Assembly (NCBI GenBank): GCA_021399435.1
Contig: JAJTUP010000009.1
Coordinates: forward strand, 1,488,001 to 1,552,000
Length of the DNA: 64,000 bases
Origin: Diaporthe sp. PMI_573
Lineage: Eukaryota; Ascomycota; Sordariomycetes; Diaporthales; Diaporthaceae
Direction: 5' to 3'
Numbering within the stretch: the first letter of the stretch is position 1; each line of letters opens with the position of its first letter. Below, piece by piece: positions 43,090 to 54,920 of the stretch. A program made the position numbers and the translations under genes. The notes below the pieces were generated by a model. That model was not told where the DNA came from. It saw only the letters and a program-made list of their open reading frames with translations, and made no database searches.

Positions 43090-44977
43090 TCAAGGATGTC
43101 GGATAGAGACATTGTCGAACAGCGCACTCCCACTCTTCACCCACAAGCCGTTCTGCCCCGAGGTATCTGCATCGTTTGTGACCGTTATGATCGGGACCGC
43201 CATATCATCCACAAACACCGAGACCCTCGTGCCCTTGAACTCAACACGAACGTGATACCTCGTGCCGCTCTTGACGTGCAGGTCATTGCTGCTCTTGAGC
43301 ACAGTCATCCTCACCCTGCGCTTCCCCTTCTGGTGGCCGAGCAGGACCTCGCCGTTGCGAGCGTTGAGCCAGACGGCGTACCCGTTGAACGCAGCGGGCC
43401 GCTTGCGGTTCCGCGACGGCGCGGTGCGGAACGTGAGCCCGGCCTCGCTGCCGCCATCCTCGAGCGTGATGTCGGCGTCGTAGACCAGGTCCGCAAAGTG
43501 CGAGTCCATAAGCGCGAGCGCCTCGGCGGCCGATCCGCGCAGCTGGGTCTGCTTCTGCTGCTTCCCGTCCGGGACGGCGTCCCAATTGCCGCTCTTCCGC
43601 TGCCACAGGACCCCGGAGAGGTGCCCGTCGTCAAAGTTGTCCTTGACGAGCAGCTCGACGGGCTTGATGCTGCCGTCCTCGTCGAAGTACAAGCGGTCCA
43701 TGGCGACCACGCGGTTGTCCCCGATGCTCTCGTGGAGCGGGCGTCTGTGGTAGACGATGTGCCAGATATCCGTGCCGGGTATGTTGAGCACGCTATTGTG
43801 GCCGGTGGCTACTGCTATGGTCGGGTCCTGCTTGAGGATCACGCCCCTCGGCTTGAACGGGCCCAGGGGCGACTCTGACGTCCCGTAGGCCACCTGGTAC
43901 CTGACGTCGCCGTACCCGTTCTCCGACCACATCATGTAGTACGTGCCGTTGCGCTTGAAGACCTTTGTGCCCTCTTCATAGTTGCTGGGCCGGGGTGTTA
44001 CGCTCTTGAAGTACTCTTCGTCCTTTCCCGTTGGGAGCTTAAATTCGTTGAGCGGACGGAAGCTAATCATGTCGTCGTTGAGTATGCCGACGATGCTATT
44101 CCCCCCGCCAAAGTACAAGTACTTCTGCCCGTCGTCATCGGTGAAAACGTCGGGGTCCATAGGGTTGCTTTCGCAATGTTAGTAAGATCTATTGCCTCTT
44201 CTGCCATGTCGCCCCAAAAAAAAACCAAAAAAAAAAAACCACATTGCGTGATGAGATTCCCAAGCAACACATCATACATATGTGTCATGTTCATCTAAGT
44301 TTGATTTCGAGGGCGATGCAGCGTGTCCTGTTAGGTTATGGAGTGAAATGCTTGCAAAGACTTACCCGCCATGAACGGCATGATCGAGCAATCGCGTGCC
44401 ATTAAGAGCATCCCTATAAGGCCCTTCGGGCTTGTCGGCTACTGCGACGGCCAATCCACCGTGTGGCTGGTTCTCCGACCGTACGCCATTATGACTGCTG
44501 AAATAGAGATAGTATTTCCCATCCGGGCCCTTGGTTGATGCCGGCGCCCACATGGTATCCTTGACCCATGGAATAGTGCCAGCGGTCAGGATCTCGGGAT
44601 ACTTTGTCCTATTGAACCGTTAATTGTTCAGTCGAGAAGAAAATGGCAACAAGTCCCAGGCTCATTCGCAATCAATTACCAGTTTTGAATAGGCAGCATG
44701 GAGTAATGGCAGGACAGGGGTGCACATACCAATGAACCAGGTCCGTTGAGGACCACGCATCGAAATGCTTCTGGTTCTTGAATTTAACGGATGTGGTCGC
44801 GAAGATCCAAAAGACATCGTCGTAGACACGTATTTCCGGGTCGGCAAACCAACCGTCGAACAATGGGTTGCCAGCCTCGGCGGTGGTCAAGTTGAAGCTG
44901 GGTGCCGTGGGCTCGTCGGCCGCGACGTACGCGGCCGCTGCTGCACCCAGGAGGGAGACGATGATGGACAACTTCAT
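43090..44977 (-). CDS. Secreted glycoside hydrolase family 43 enzyme with C-terminal beta-sandwich domain
   Basis: Model: complement(join(43090..44167, 44366..44608, 44730..44977)), 522 residues. Junction codons TG|G (HW-TKYP) and GG|C (VHGG-NPMDPDVF) restore the GH43 propeller. The ATG at 44977 gives a signal peptide (MKLSIIVSLLGAAAAAYVAA); an in-frame ATG ten codons earlier would blur it. Catalytic candidates are Asp46 (FADPEIR, general base), Asp170 or Asp168 (NPMDPDVFTDDDG, pKa modulator) and Glu229 (YEEGTKVFKRNG, general acid). WAPASTKGPDGKYYLYFS is typical of the family. From about 345 a second domain (NGYAVWLNARNGEVLLG, YHVRVEFKGTRVSVFVDD, LFDNVSI) looks like a concanavalin-type beta-sandwich. 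Arabinan, xylan or galactan breakdown is likely, but substrate cannot be fixed. Intron 2 (198 nt) contains long T-runs in the transcript sense. Confidence 0.93.
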
Positions 44978-45590
44978 GGTGCGCAGAAAGTAGTCTGAAA
45001 AGGTCATGTCAATATTTTCCCAAGTGTCTCCAGATTAGGAGATATAAATCTTCACATATTTCTAGCGCTTGACACCCTAATGGCCTTTTCTCGTCTGCGA
45101 ACAGCGCCGGTAAACCTTGTGGCATTTTCCGGCTCGCCTGACTCCATACCAGCGTATGTTCACGATAGCCTCGTGGCTATGGGTACATCTCCACGTAGTG
45201 AGGACTATACATCCCTACGGACACTAGACCCTGTTAGCAGCCAGTAGCCTGAGTGACAGAAGCACAGCGGTCCGCACAAGACTAGAAGACTTTTAAAAGC
45301 TTCAAAAGTAGCGTCAGCCGGCACAAGTTTCAGTGCGTACGTGTCTACTCGATACGAGGTGGAAACTGAGCGAGCGAACTTTACCAAAAAAAATAGACCA
45401 CTTAGGGCCTACCACCCACAGCAGGCGGCGTATACGAGGAGACAGATGCCAATAGCCATAAAGTATCTCATTTGGACGGTTGTACAACCTTAGTTGAGGA
45501 TTGCGGAGACGGGCTGTGCTTTTTTTTTTAAAAAAAAAAAATCCAGATTATTTACTCTGCATTTCCTCTCGTCGTATAAAGCCTTTCGGC
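44978..45590. other. Promoter of GH43 gene and 3' end of hxB
   Basis: No gene. A homopolymer block with T9 followed by A11 lies at 45521-45541, close to the hxB stop. No cellulase or xylanase regulator site could be claimed with confidence. Confidence 0.6.
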
Positions 45591-48188
45591 CTAGTCCACA
45601 AGCACACGATCACCCATTCTTACAGTTGGATATTGCGACTGCCTGGTCGAAGCCGCCAAGGTCTGACTTTTCTGCGGGACGTGGCACATGTGCGTTCCGA
45701 AGAAAACCTTGCCATCAAACCTCCTCGTCTTCGATAGCGTGACGAAAGGCTCTTGGCTCTTTTCCGCGGTATCCTGATTGATACAAACCATGTGGCAGCG
45801 TCGGCATGAGCCAAGCATCTTGAAGTCTTGGTGTCCAATTCGGATCTTGCACCAGTTGTCTTCCGCGTAAGCAAGTTGGAGACCATTGTCAGTGTCGCCG
45901 GGCGAATCAAGGATGATATTTGCTCTGAACACTGTTGGCGGAATTTGTGTGCCACCATTTTTGACAATTTCCTTGTTGAGAGCTCGCAAGCTAGCCATGT
46001 TTATGGCAAGAACAGGCGACTCATTTGAAAGTAAGATTTTCCGGCGATTATTTTGCTCAGCGTCGGAGTCTGGGGGCGAAGGCGGAGTGATGGTTGATGA
46101 AGCAGGCAAAGGGTTGATTTCGTAGCTGTGATCTTGGCCAGCATTCTTTTGATGCTTTTGCAAGTGTGCTTTCGAGTGTCTTGCGCTTTTGTTGGCCATC
46201 TGTCCTCCTGGTGGGAAGCGTGCCAACACACAAGGAACATCCAGCACTCTAGAGAAGAAGTCGTTGATCTCATCTGACATGTATGTTTTGGCACTAATCT
46301 CTTCGCCACATACACGGGATAAAAGTGGCCGGTGTGATGCTGATGCTGATGATAATGATGTATGAAAAAGAGCTGGTTTGGAACTCAAGGGCACGCATAC
46401 TGTTTGGGGCTGACTCGGGTCTGACTGCCTGCCAGTATATGTTATACGCAGCTGCCCGGTCTCGAAATCCAAGTACGGCTTGATGAGGGCCATTCGGGGG
46501 TAGCGTTTCTGGCTCAGCGCTTGGCCGGAGCCTCTGTGAAGCAGACACCACTCACGGTCCCAGGACAGGCCCTCAGGTCGAACTTCCCAGTCGGTGTCAT
46601 GCGGAATGGCGAATCCGCCGCAGCTTTTGATAGGGTATACGGTGACGCCAGCAACAAATAGGTCGGGCTGCGACTCCTTTCCGGAAGGTGTGGTATCTGG
46701 GGATATCTCAACAAGTGAGGTCAGCTCGCAGTAGAACTCTGCGATGAATGCCACAAATGCATCGACATCAGCAATGCTACTCATTGCACCAAGACTGGCC
46801 CTGACAACACCGTTTGGTTTACCCGCAATAATGTCGTTTTCAGACCCGCAGCGGAAACCAGCAGAGAAATTCCTTTTGATCTCCCAAGGTTCGAGACCCA
46901 AAGCACAGGCTATCCCGCCGGGGTTGCACACTCCTCCGGTTCGGATGTGGAAGTTCTTCAGGCTGGCCAACTTCTCGACCTCGGCGAGGCTGATCCAAGC
47001 TCCGGCCTGGTTACGTATATTGAATGCTATAATGGGTCCTGCAGAGGGTGCCTCAATCGAAGAATGATCCGGTGAATAAATCCGGCACACCTGCACGCCG
47101 TTGTGGTGCCGCAGTTGTTCAAGGCCTTCGCGCAGACGCCGTGTCAAGAACAAGACATGAGATGCCACAGCAGACATCGAACCGAATAAGCCTCCATGAA
47201 TACGCATCGCTATATCCAGGGCTATGATACTGTGAATAGGCAGGGTGCCGTCTTCGAGACGCTCGTGCAGTCGATGAGTCTTGGGAGCATGCCATTGTTC
47301 CTTTTTGGTGACGACTGTGTCAACGGTGCCCCCGCCGAAGTACTTTCTGGAATCGAAGGTGGGAAATGCCTGGCGTCTCACAATCAAGGCTCCAAGGTCT
47401 GGGAACCCAAATATCTTTGAGAAGCTAAGGACTGTGAAGTCTGCGGCTGCGTCTGGGTTGCTGAGATCCAGGGGAGCGGTTGGTGCAAGAGCAGCAGCAT
47501 CCAGGAGGGTAAGACAAGAGCTGCCGGAAGGCCATTGAAGGCTTCTCAGGTGCTGTGGCCAATTTAGTGGATATCTCCGGCCGTCCATGTTCGACTGCGC
47601 GGCGTACGCAAAGAGGGTGGAGGGCACGCCCTCCGCCTCACACCGAAAGGGCCGTCTGCCAGCCAGCCACTGCCCAACTGCGGCATCGTCCAGACAAACG
47701 CTAGCCCGGGCCTCTTCACGTACGCCAACCAGACTTGTGTGAGCTGCCTGGTGGTATGCATAATCAAAGCCTCCGGGGGTAGCTCTCAAGGCCTCAGCGA
47801 CCAGCTTGACGCCAGCTGTGGCATTCGCCACAAAGACAAGATCGAACTCGGCAGGGTCAGCGTTGAAGAAGCACAGGGCCCGCAGCCGAGTGTCCTCGAT
47901 GCGAGCAGTAGACAGCTGAGAGGAAGGTGACGTCGAGTGCGGATTTCCGAGAAGACTGCTTGTCATCTCAGCGGCAAACTCGTCCACCAGGGACTTGGGA
48001 TATAAGGTCGTGCCGGCATGGTCGAGATAGATAGAACCTGAACTAGGTCAGCTTGTCATTTTCTAGTGTTAAAGATGCCGATGGCTCTCAGGTGGCATAC
48101 CGTTGAGCATGGGATACTCCGTCTCCCTCAGCTTCTCAACCGCGGAGTTATATGCCGGTACCAATCTTGATCCCCGGGTCGCATCCAT
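45591..48188 (-). CDS. hxB: Molybdenum cofactor sulfurase (hxB/MOCOS type)
   Basis: Model: complement(join(45591..48037, 48101..48188)), 844 residues, close to the Aspergillus HxB size. The split codon G|GT joins YPMLNG to SIYLDHAGTTLYPKS, the classic start of the aminotransferase-V domain. The N-terminal domain (30-465) carries the pyridoxal-phosphate lysine Lys237 in FTVLSFSKIFGFPDLGAL and the persulfide cysteine Cys400 in RTGGVCNPGG. The MOSC N-terminal beta-barrel begins near 492 (VAGVTVYPIKSCGGFAI), and the MOSC domain (about 640-840) includes ESPVLAINMASLRALN and a CRRC motif. The enzyme adds the terminal sulfido ligand to the molybdenum cofactor of xanthine dehydrogenase/purine hydroxylase and aldehyde oxidases, so it is needed for growth on purines. 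It is head-to-head with CDC6. An insert rich in Pro/Ser/Lys (about 625-665) interrupts the MOSC part. Confidence 0.97.
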
Positions 48189-48827
48189 CCTGGCGACCGC
48201 GCCCCTGAAATTGCCACCGTCTCGTCTTTGTCACCATGAACATTGAGACACTGGGACTCAACTATACTCGTAGAAACCACGGCCGGTCTTGCCCAGGAGC
48301 GTTCATGCTCTGACAGACATGGGAATGAAGTAATGAAATATGGGCGAAATGCCGAGGAGACTCCATCTTCGCCGGTCAATCCGTCCCTCTAATTCATTCC
48401 ATTCATAAGACGGGCGCTTGCGGCCGAAGAATGGGGGGAACGCCGTGCCGGCCTTATCCAGGAGCAATCAGGAGTGGGGAAACGGGAGGCGCTATGACCA
48501 CAAAATCCATTACACAGTAATCATTGTACCGAAGTACCTGGCCCGAGCACCGCGCGGCTTAAGCTGAGCTACCGCCCCGACGCGACAACGCGCTCTGGGC
48601 GGTCGCGACGCGCCCGAGTTTAAGTGCGGGTCACTCAAAGCTCCTTCGTTTCGCGACAGCTCTACGCCCACTCAGTCGACCTCTCCTTCCACACATATCT
48701 GTACATACATTCAGCCCCTCAACCTCCACCTTCCTCTTCGTTTTGTTCCCCTCCACCTTGGTCCGCCATTGACTGTACAGCACCTGCATCTCAATTGACT
48801 CGTATTGTATTGTCGGCCGCAACTACC
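48189..48827. promoter_or_regulatory. Divergent promoter of hxB and CDC6
   Basis: The 639 bp lie between the two start codons. The right half is GC-rich and contains the ACGCG/CGCGAAA cluster listed separately, followed by a C/T-rich leader (48660-48790) before the CDC6 ATG. Confidence 0.75.
48580..48655 (+). promoter_or_regulatory. Cluster of MCB/SCB-like G1/S elements upstream of CDC6
   Basis: ACGCG cores occur at 48580-48584, 48588-48592 and 48608-48612, and CGCGAAA (as TTTCGCG) at 48649-48655. These match MBF/SBF-type binding cores that drive G1/S genes in fungi. The cluster lies about 175-250 bp before the CDC6 start, a typical position. CDC6/cdc18 is a known MBF target in yeasts; function here is inferred. 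Confidence 0.65.
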
Positions 48828-50813
48828 ATGGCTGTGAGCGTGCTGGGCAAGAGGACTCGAGGCGCTCCCGACCTCCAGGAGCAGCAACAGCACAGCACCA
48901 GGCGCTGCACAAGACGCACCAGGAGCTTCCAGCAAGGCAACGACGAGAACGAGGACCCTGAGACCACAATCAGCATCGAGCCCGAGGCCGAGGCCGAGGA
49001 CCAGTCCGAGTCGGAGGAAGTAGCATTCTTCAGCCCATCCGTCACCCGTACCCCGTCTGCACGGCGGACCAAAGATATCTTCAAATCCGAGGCATCTGAC
49101 TATCGTGAGTTGCATGATTCCGCCGGAATTCCATCTGTCTCATACTGACAGTTTCTTCGAACAGCTGCCAAAGCTCCCATAACACCTTCGACCCCTCGTC
49201 ACCGAGATGTTTTCGCCAGAGTGCCCGTCACCCCTCGTCACAGGGTCATGCCTGTGGGCAAGCTGTCCCGGCGGATGACACCAAAGACCCCTCAGACACC
49301 TCCGACATCGCAGACGATCTACCACCAGGCTCGACAGCTCTTCTCGCGGAGCTCAGACCCCGGTCAGCTCATAGGAAGGGAGGAGGAGAGAAATACCCTG
49401 CGCAGTTTCCTGGGCCGCAGCGACTCATCTCAGCCCCACGGCTGTCTCTACGTCAGTGGCCCGCCAGGAACTGGCAAGAGCGCTATGGTCAACGAAGTTT
49501 CCAACCAATTGGTTGCCGAGTCACCGACCGTCCGCAAGGCCTACGTCAACTGCATGAGCATCAAGTCGTCAAAGGATCTCTACTTCACCCTGCTGGAACT
49601 GTTGTGTGACGAGACCGAGATGACCGAGGAGGATGCCACTACGATGCTGCAAAAGATGTTTGTTCCGAAAAGGAAATCCTCGAGCGTGTACGTCGTGGTG
49701 CTGGACGAGATCGACCACATCCTGTCTCTCGACCTCGAAAGCCTCTACAAGGTATTCGAATGGTCTCTGCAGAAGTCTTCCCGCCTTCTTCTGGTCGGAA
49801 TCGCCAACGCACTCGACTTGACAGACCGCTTCCTCCCGCGTCTCAAGTCACGAAACCTCAAGCCTGAACTCCTGCCGTTTCTGCCATACACCGCAGCGCA
49901 GGTTAAGACGATCATCACGAAGCGCTTGAAGAGTCTTCTTCCGAGCGACAAAGCTGCCTCGGACTTTATTCCATTCTTCCATCCCGCCGCGATTGAGCTA
50001 TGCTCCCGGAAGGTTTCCAGCCAAACTGGTGATCTGCGCAAGGCATTCGAGGTCTGCCGGCGGGCATTGGACCTGGTCGAGAACGAGACACGTCTGAATG
50101 AGGAGAACGATGCGAAGGAACAGGTTCTGCAGATGACACCCTCGCGGAAAGTGCTAGGAGAGATGAAGAATGAGACATCGCCAGGAAAAAAGACTGGAAG
50201 GAGTGTTTCATCAATTCTATCCAGCTCTCTGCGCTCCCTCACGGTCGAGACAGCGCCACGCGTCAGTATCGCTCACCTCAACAGAGTCACGGCGGCGGCT
50301 TTCAGTAATGGAACCAACCAGCGTCTCAAGACGCTGAATCTACAGCAAAAGGCAGCCCTCTGTGCCCTGCACGCACTCGAGAGACGAAACCGCGAAGCCC
50401 TTCGAATCTGCGTGTCTGGCGTACCTGGCAAATCTCCCAGCACACCGTCGAAATCCAATGTCACAGCGCCCACTATCAAAACATTGTTCGACACGTATGC
50501 CCTCCTTTGCAAGCGATCCGATGCGGTGGCGCTGCACCCACTATCCAGCTCCGAATTTCGCGAAGTAGTGGGCAGCCTGGAAACTTTGTCTCTTGTTGCT
50601 GGCGTTGATGGGAAGAACGGATCGTTCGTTGCGGGATCACAGCCAGGTACTCCAAGCGGCAGGAAAGGTGGAAGGAAAGCCGCTTTTGTGGGCGGCACTG
50701 CAGACGACAAGAGAGTTGCTAGCTGCGTCGGCGACAGAGAAATCAACCAGGCTGTCGACGGGCTCGGGGCTGACATTCTGAGCAGCATACTGAGCGGAGA
50801 GGCTCTGGACTAA
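48828..50813 (+). CDS. CDC6: DNA replication licensing ATPase CDC6/Cdc18
   Basis: Model: join(48828..49104, 49165..50813), 641 residues. The split codon C|CT gives Pro93 between SEASDY and AKAPITPST; donor GTGAGT, acceptor ACAG. The N-terminal 160 residues are disordered and rich in TP sites (T99, T102, T115, T131, T134), the usual CDK-controlled degron region. Further full CDK-type sites are T417-P-S-R, S431-P-G-K and T519-P-S-K. The AAA+ domain has Walker A GPPGTGKS at 191-198 and Walker B VVLDEID with DEID at 273-276; LLLVGIANALDLTDRFLPRL holds sensor-1 and the ORC/CDC6 signature. A winged-helix region follows at the C-terminus. The protein loads MCM2-7 with ORC and Cdt1 at origins in G1. 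ORC1 is excluded because there is no BAH domain and the length is short. Promoter elements fit G1/S expression. Confidence 0.96.
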
Positions 50814-51518
50814 TTTGTTCCTGATTTACAACACCGCGCTTGCATATCACGGTCTGCGACCTCATGGCATAGCATGGGTGCATTATAGAGGACTGCATGC
50901 TGGGGTGACAAAAAGAGGGGCGGGAAGAGGACTTGTATAAACACATTGTTAGGAGTACGGTGCTTGTATTACGGCGTTGAGGAATTAGGATACCCGCGTC
51001 AAGGGCGACGCAATGTTATCAAGTGTAATACAGTCCCCCAAGGGGACAAGAGAGCATATACGATAATACACCAGTCTGACATATCTTCATTCTGTTTGGG
51101 ATTTAGTACGTGCTTGAAAGCTCGCCCGCATGAATGGCACGAGCGTGGCACGCACAATGAATGGTTCCATCCCTTCCGAAATCAGTCAGTCGTCGAATAG
51201 ACGGCAGAGTCCAGTCTCTCTATCTCACATCAACTGCGCAAGACTCAATAAAGCAAGATGTGCATTAACAGGAAAAATAATTATCGCCTTGCAAAGCTGG
51301 AAGGGCTGGCCTGGATCCTTGAGCGAATAGCCCTGAGGATGAATGCGCTCACCAGGGTCGGCCGTAAACGAAAGAAGCTGAAGTATTGTACATCCCCAGA
51401 GTACATGATTTCCCTGGAGAATAGTGACTATTATTTTCTTTCCCCTTGCATTTGAAGAGTCCAGGTCGAAAAGGGGAAATCTCACGTCCAAAACTTCCCA
51501 AACCAATTCGGCGTCCCC
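50814..51518. other. Tail-to-tail intergenic region between CDC6 and tyrosinase
   Basis: No gene was seen. The region is A/T-richer than the flanking genes and should hold both 3' UTRs. An AATAAA lies at 51246-51251. Confidence 0.6.
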
Positions 51519-53683
51519 CTACATGATCCGGATCTTGTAATCGGCCTCACCCCAGGTAGGCAGCTGTTCCTCACTCGAGGTAGCCTGGACGGGCCAGCTG
51601 ACGACCTCGATGCTCAGGCCCGCCACGCCGGCCGGGTCAGCCTCCGCGCCGTCTGCCCGGACGACGCGGGTCCAGAGGTACTCGCGCAGGAACGGCTCAA
51701 CGTCCCCGTGATCCATGGAGGCCAGCGTGCCGTCCGCCACCTCGTCGACGAGGGCCGCCGTCAGTGGCACGGTCCCGGCGATGTACTCTGCACCCGGTGC
51801 CAGCTTTTTCAAGCTCGCGATCGCGGGCGGCGAGGCGAAGACGCTCATGGAGCCGACGTAGAGAGTCTGTTTGTCCGGGCCGCCGAGGTCGAGGTTGATT
51901 GAGAAAGGCCCGTCGAGGGCTTGCCTCGTGACTCGGACGTTTGCAATCCACTCCCGATACCTGCCCTGCTCGGAGATGATTTTGGTGACGGGCAGTGAGG
52001 ATGTTGATCGGCGGCCTCGGCCCATGCACCACCCGTCCTGGTCTTGGCCATGCCGTATGGGATTACCGCGGCGGTCAGAGCGTTTGGACTGAATCTTGAG
52101 GCTGTTCACGCTGTATCCACCGTAAAGTCGATTCACTACGCTGGCCAGCTGAGCCTGCCCGTCGAGGATCGAGGTCATGTTAGACAACGATATCCCCGAA
52201 CCGGCCAGCTCGCCATAGGTATACCCCAGAGCCGTGGTGTCACGGAGCATGTCCGAGGTCCAGAAATCCCCGTCAGAATTCGCGTAGAATGGCGTCAGAG
52301 CCGAGGTGGAGTCGAGAAGTTGGCCAACGGATGTGGTGTACGAATTCATCCGGGCGACCTCGGGGACAATCCACGCATCCGGATGGAGTGCCTGCCACAA
52401 GGCAAATATGCGATCCACGTTGCAATGGTGGAGGAAGAACAAAGGGTCGAAAGCCGAAAAGGGGACAATGGTCATGTGGCCCTGAGAACCCCCAAGTTCG
52501 GCATGAATATTGTCGTGGAGGTTTTCGAGTGAATCGTATCTGGTTGTATCTGCGGCCCAGCCTTCATTGCTAAATATGGTGTAATTGTCGTAATTTGCGA
52601 AAAGATTGTAGAGTCTCTGCTGGTTCTGAACGTTGTACAACACAAGATTGGCGTTGATGGCGGAATTGTTCGACAGGGCGTCTGGCTGTAGACTCGTTGG
52701 AGCTCTCCTCGTAGCAGTCCAGTCTGCCCACTAGAAATGGTGTCAGTGTCAGGTACCAGATGAAAGTAGACACCGTATTCACTCACTGGTATCACGTCCT
52801 GGAAGACCTCTCGGCTGGGGGGATTGAAGGCGTAGGCGAAGAGAGGGTTGGCAATTGTTTGTGTTCCACGCGGCCCGGACACGTTGATCTTAGGACTGTC
52901 TCCAATGCTAGCAGGAAGCATGCTGTCTCTGGATGTCACAGGCAGTGCGGCCCAGTCGAAATAGGGAGCTCTGCATTTGGAGGCAGCAGACTCCAAGCGG
53001 TTTTTGGCAGCCCCCGTGTATGTTGTGGCAATGAACTGCATCCGCTGGCAGAGCTCTTGCTGTTACTTCCATGTCAATGGCGTGCCCATACACTTGGAAT
53101 TCGACATGGTGCCACGTGTAAGCCACACGAAATGCTGTTACTTACCTCATACAAGGCAACATATGCACGATGCCATGTTGGAAAGAGGATGTCCTGGTGG
53201 TGGCAGTAGCCAGTTCTCTCGTTGCCAGGAGTTGGGTATACCTCACTCCACGGCTCAAAAGGCACGCCATGTAGACCTGTTGGTTTCAAACCACTTGTGT
53301 CAGACTAGGAAAGAAAATTGGGTTGTTTCAAGGTGTCCGGAAAGAAATGAGGCACAGTGCAACGTACCGCTGATCGAGAACCAAGACGTAGGGTATGACT
53401 GATCTGTCCACTGCATCATGTCGAGGGCAAGTATGTACAAAGACCACTTCTCCAGGTCCTTTTGAAGATCACGAACATCAGGCCGAACAGGGACAGGTCC
53501 AGAGCGAACAGGCATACCAGTGGTGACAACGATGTTCCCTCCAAGCTGGCGCTTTGTGTTGAATGCTCTGGCGACGTCGAATCCATAGTCATATGACTGG
53601 CCCAGAGCCAGAGAGATCATGCAGCAGCACAGAATGCAAACAATGCAAAAGCTGCGACGACTCTGTGATATGTGAGGCCACAT
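51519..53683 (-). CDS. Tyrosinase (type-3 copper polyphenol oxidase)
   Basis: Model: complement(join(51519..52730, 52787..53059, 53146..53276, 53368..53683)), 643 residues. Junctions restore WFSISG|LHGVPF, VALYE|QELCQRM and DVIP|WADWTATR. CuA ligands are His108 (GLHG), His132 and His141 (GYCHHQDILFPTWHR); Cys130-x-His132 is the Cys-His thioether pair. CuB ligands are His312 and His316 (LENLHDNIHAELGG) and the His pair 341-342 (DPLFFLHHCNVDRIFALW). A hydrophobic N-terminal segment at 11-28 may be a signal peptide or anchor. After the core, residues 450-643 form a C-terminal domain (REWIANVRVTRQALDGPFS and following), which in fungal tyrosinases covers the active site until cleaved. The enzyme oxidises mono- and diphenols in melanin or quinone formation. 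No secondary-metabolite genes lie next to it. A further small intron in the linker near 430-450 cannot be excluded. Confidence 0.93.
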
Positions 53684-54920
53684 CTTTTCGCTCAGGTAAA
53701 GGATGGCATGTATGAGAGGTAAAGAAAGATGAGAGTCAAGCGTGGTCTCTTGAGTCGATCTGTCGGGCTGCTTGAGTTGGCCAGGCCAGGCCAGGCCACC
53801 CAGTCAGCGTGAGGTAGCGTGCAGGTGTGTTGGGTCGTCAGTTGTTCTGTGAAAGTGAAGAGTGATCACTAGCCCTTTGGAACAGCATGGGTCAGTTGCC
53901 AAAGAGAAAAGAGTGATACCAGAACAAAGTATGCAGGGTGAGGTTGCCAAAGGCGAGCTGATGTTGCGGTGTTGAACAGGTCGGTCGTATGGCAACCAAT
54001 GCGTCTCACATATACCGGCTTCCTTGGGAAACCGAGCATAAGTGTCTGCGACGTGGAAAGGAAGGATTGCCAGTCAGTCAGTCTTTTGGGGATAAACGAG
54101 TGTAGGAAGGAAGGAGCAGCCCTGGGCAGTCCAGTCCACGTTATTGCCAGGTCAGTGTCAAAAAGCTTCTCACTTCCAAGTACGGATCTTGACAGCCTTC
54201 AAACACTCTGTCTTTCGGATATAAGAGGCAACGCAAGGAGACCCAGGCCGAGACCATATGGTCTCAACGAGGCGTGCTGCGCCAGCCAGCCGGGAGCCCT
54301 GCAGGTTGCGGTCCTCCGCCGTTCATCTATTCAGGACACCTGCCGACCGTGCTTTTCCGAAATCAAACACGCCGTCTCCCGAGAAAAAGCAAAGGTTGGA
54401 AATTAAAAGGCCGGGGCCCAGAATGGCTATTGCGACGAGGCACAATATCCCATGCCCTCCCTCGTTGAGACCACGGCAGTCACCATTTTCCCCTCGCCAA
54501 GGAGCGTGATGGGTTGGCGACGTGCAGCGACGCCGATGACGCGAGGACAAAAGGAGATTTTTCCAAGACATGGCCCCGTCGAGCAGCGCTGCTCTCGGAC
54601 GGCAGGACACATGAGCCTCGAGTTCAACGGAAAGGCTCGGCTATGCAGGTTGCCTCTCATGTGTGACCCTGTCTGGGATTGAAGGGAACGCTGGTAGCGA
54701 AGAAACTACGGCCTTGTCAGCGACGGTCGTGATCAACTCGTCAGGCTGACAGTTGACAGAAAGCCTCATGGCTTCTGTCGCCATCTTGGGTCATCATGGG
54801 GCGTTGCCAATCAATATCGGTTAACCTGGGGCAGGCCTTCGCCCACAGAACTCACCCAATATCGGTGCGACCTTAAATTAGACCATTGCTAAACCACGAG
54901 TCTCCTATGTGACCTCCCGC
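53684..54920. other. Tyrosinase promoter and RNA polymerase I subunit 3' flank
   Basis: No supportable gene in 1.2 kb. A GGCCA run (GGCCAGGCCAGGCCAGGCCA, 53779-53798) lies about 95 bp upstream of the tyrosinase start, in its promoter or leader. Confidence 0.6.

Noticed and set aside
48828..53683. A secondary-metabolite or melanin cluster around the tyrosinase
   Set aside because: Neighbours are CDC6 and an RNA polymerase I subunit; no polyketide synthase, transporter or regulator is present.
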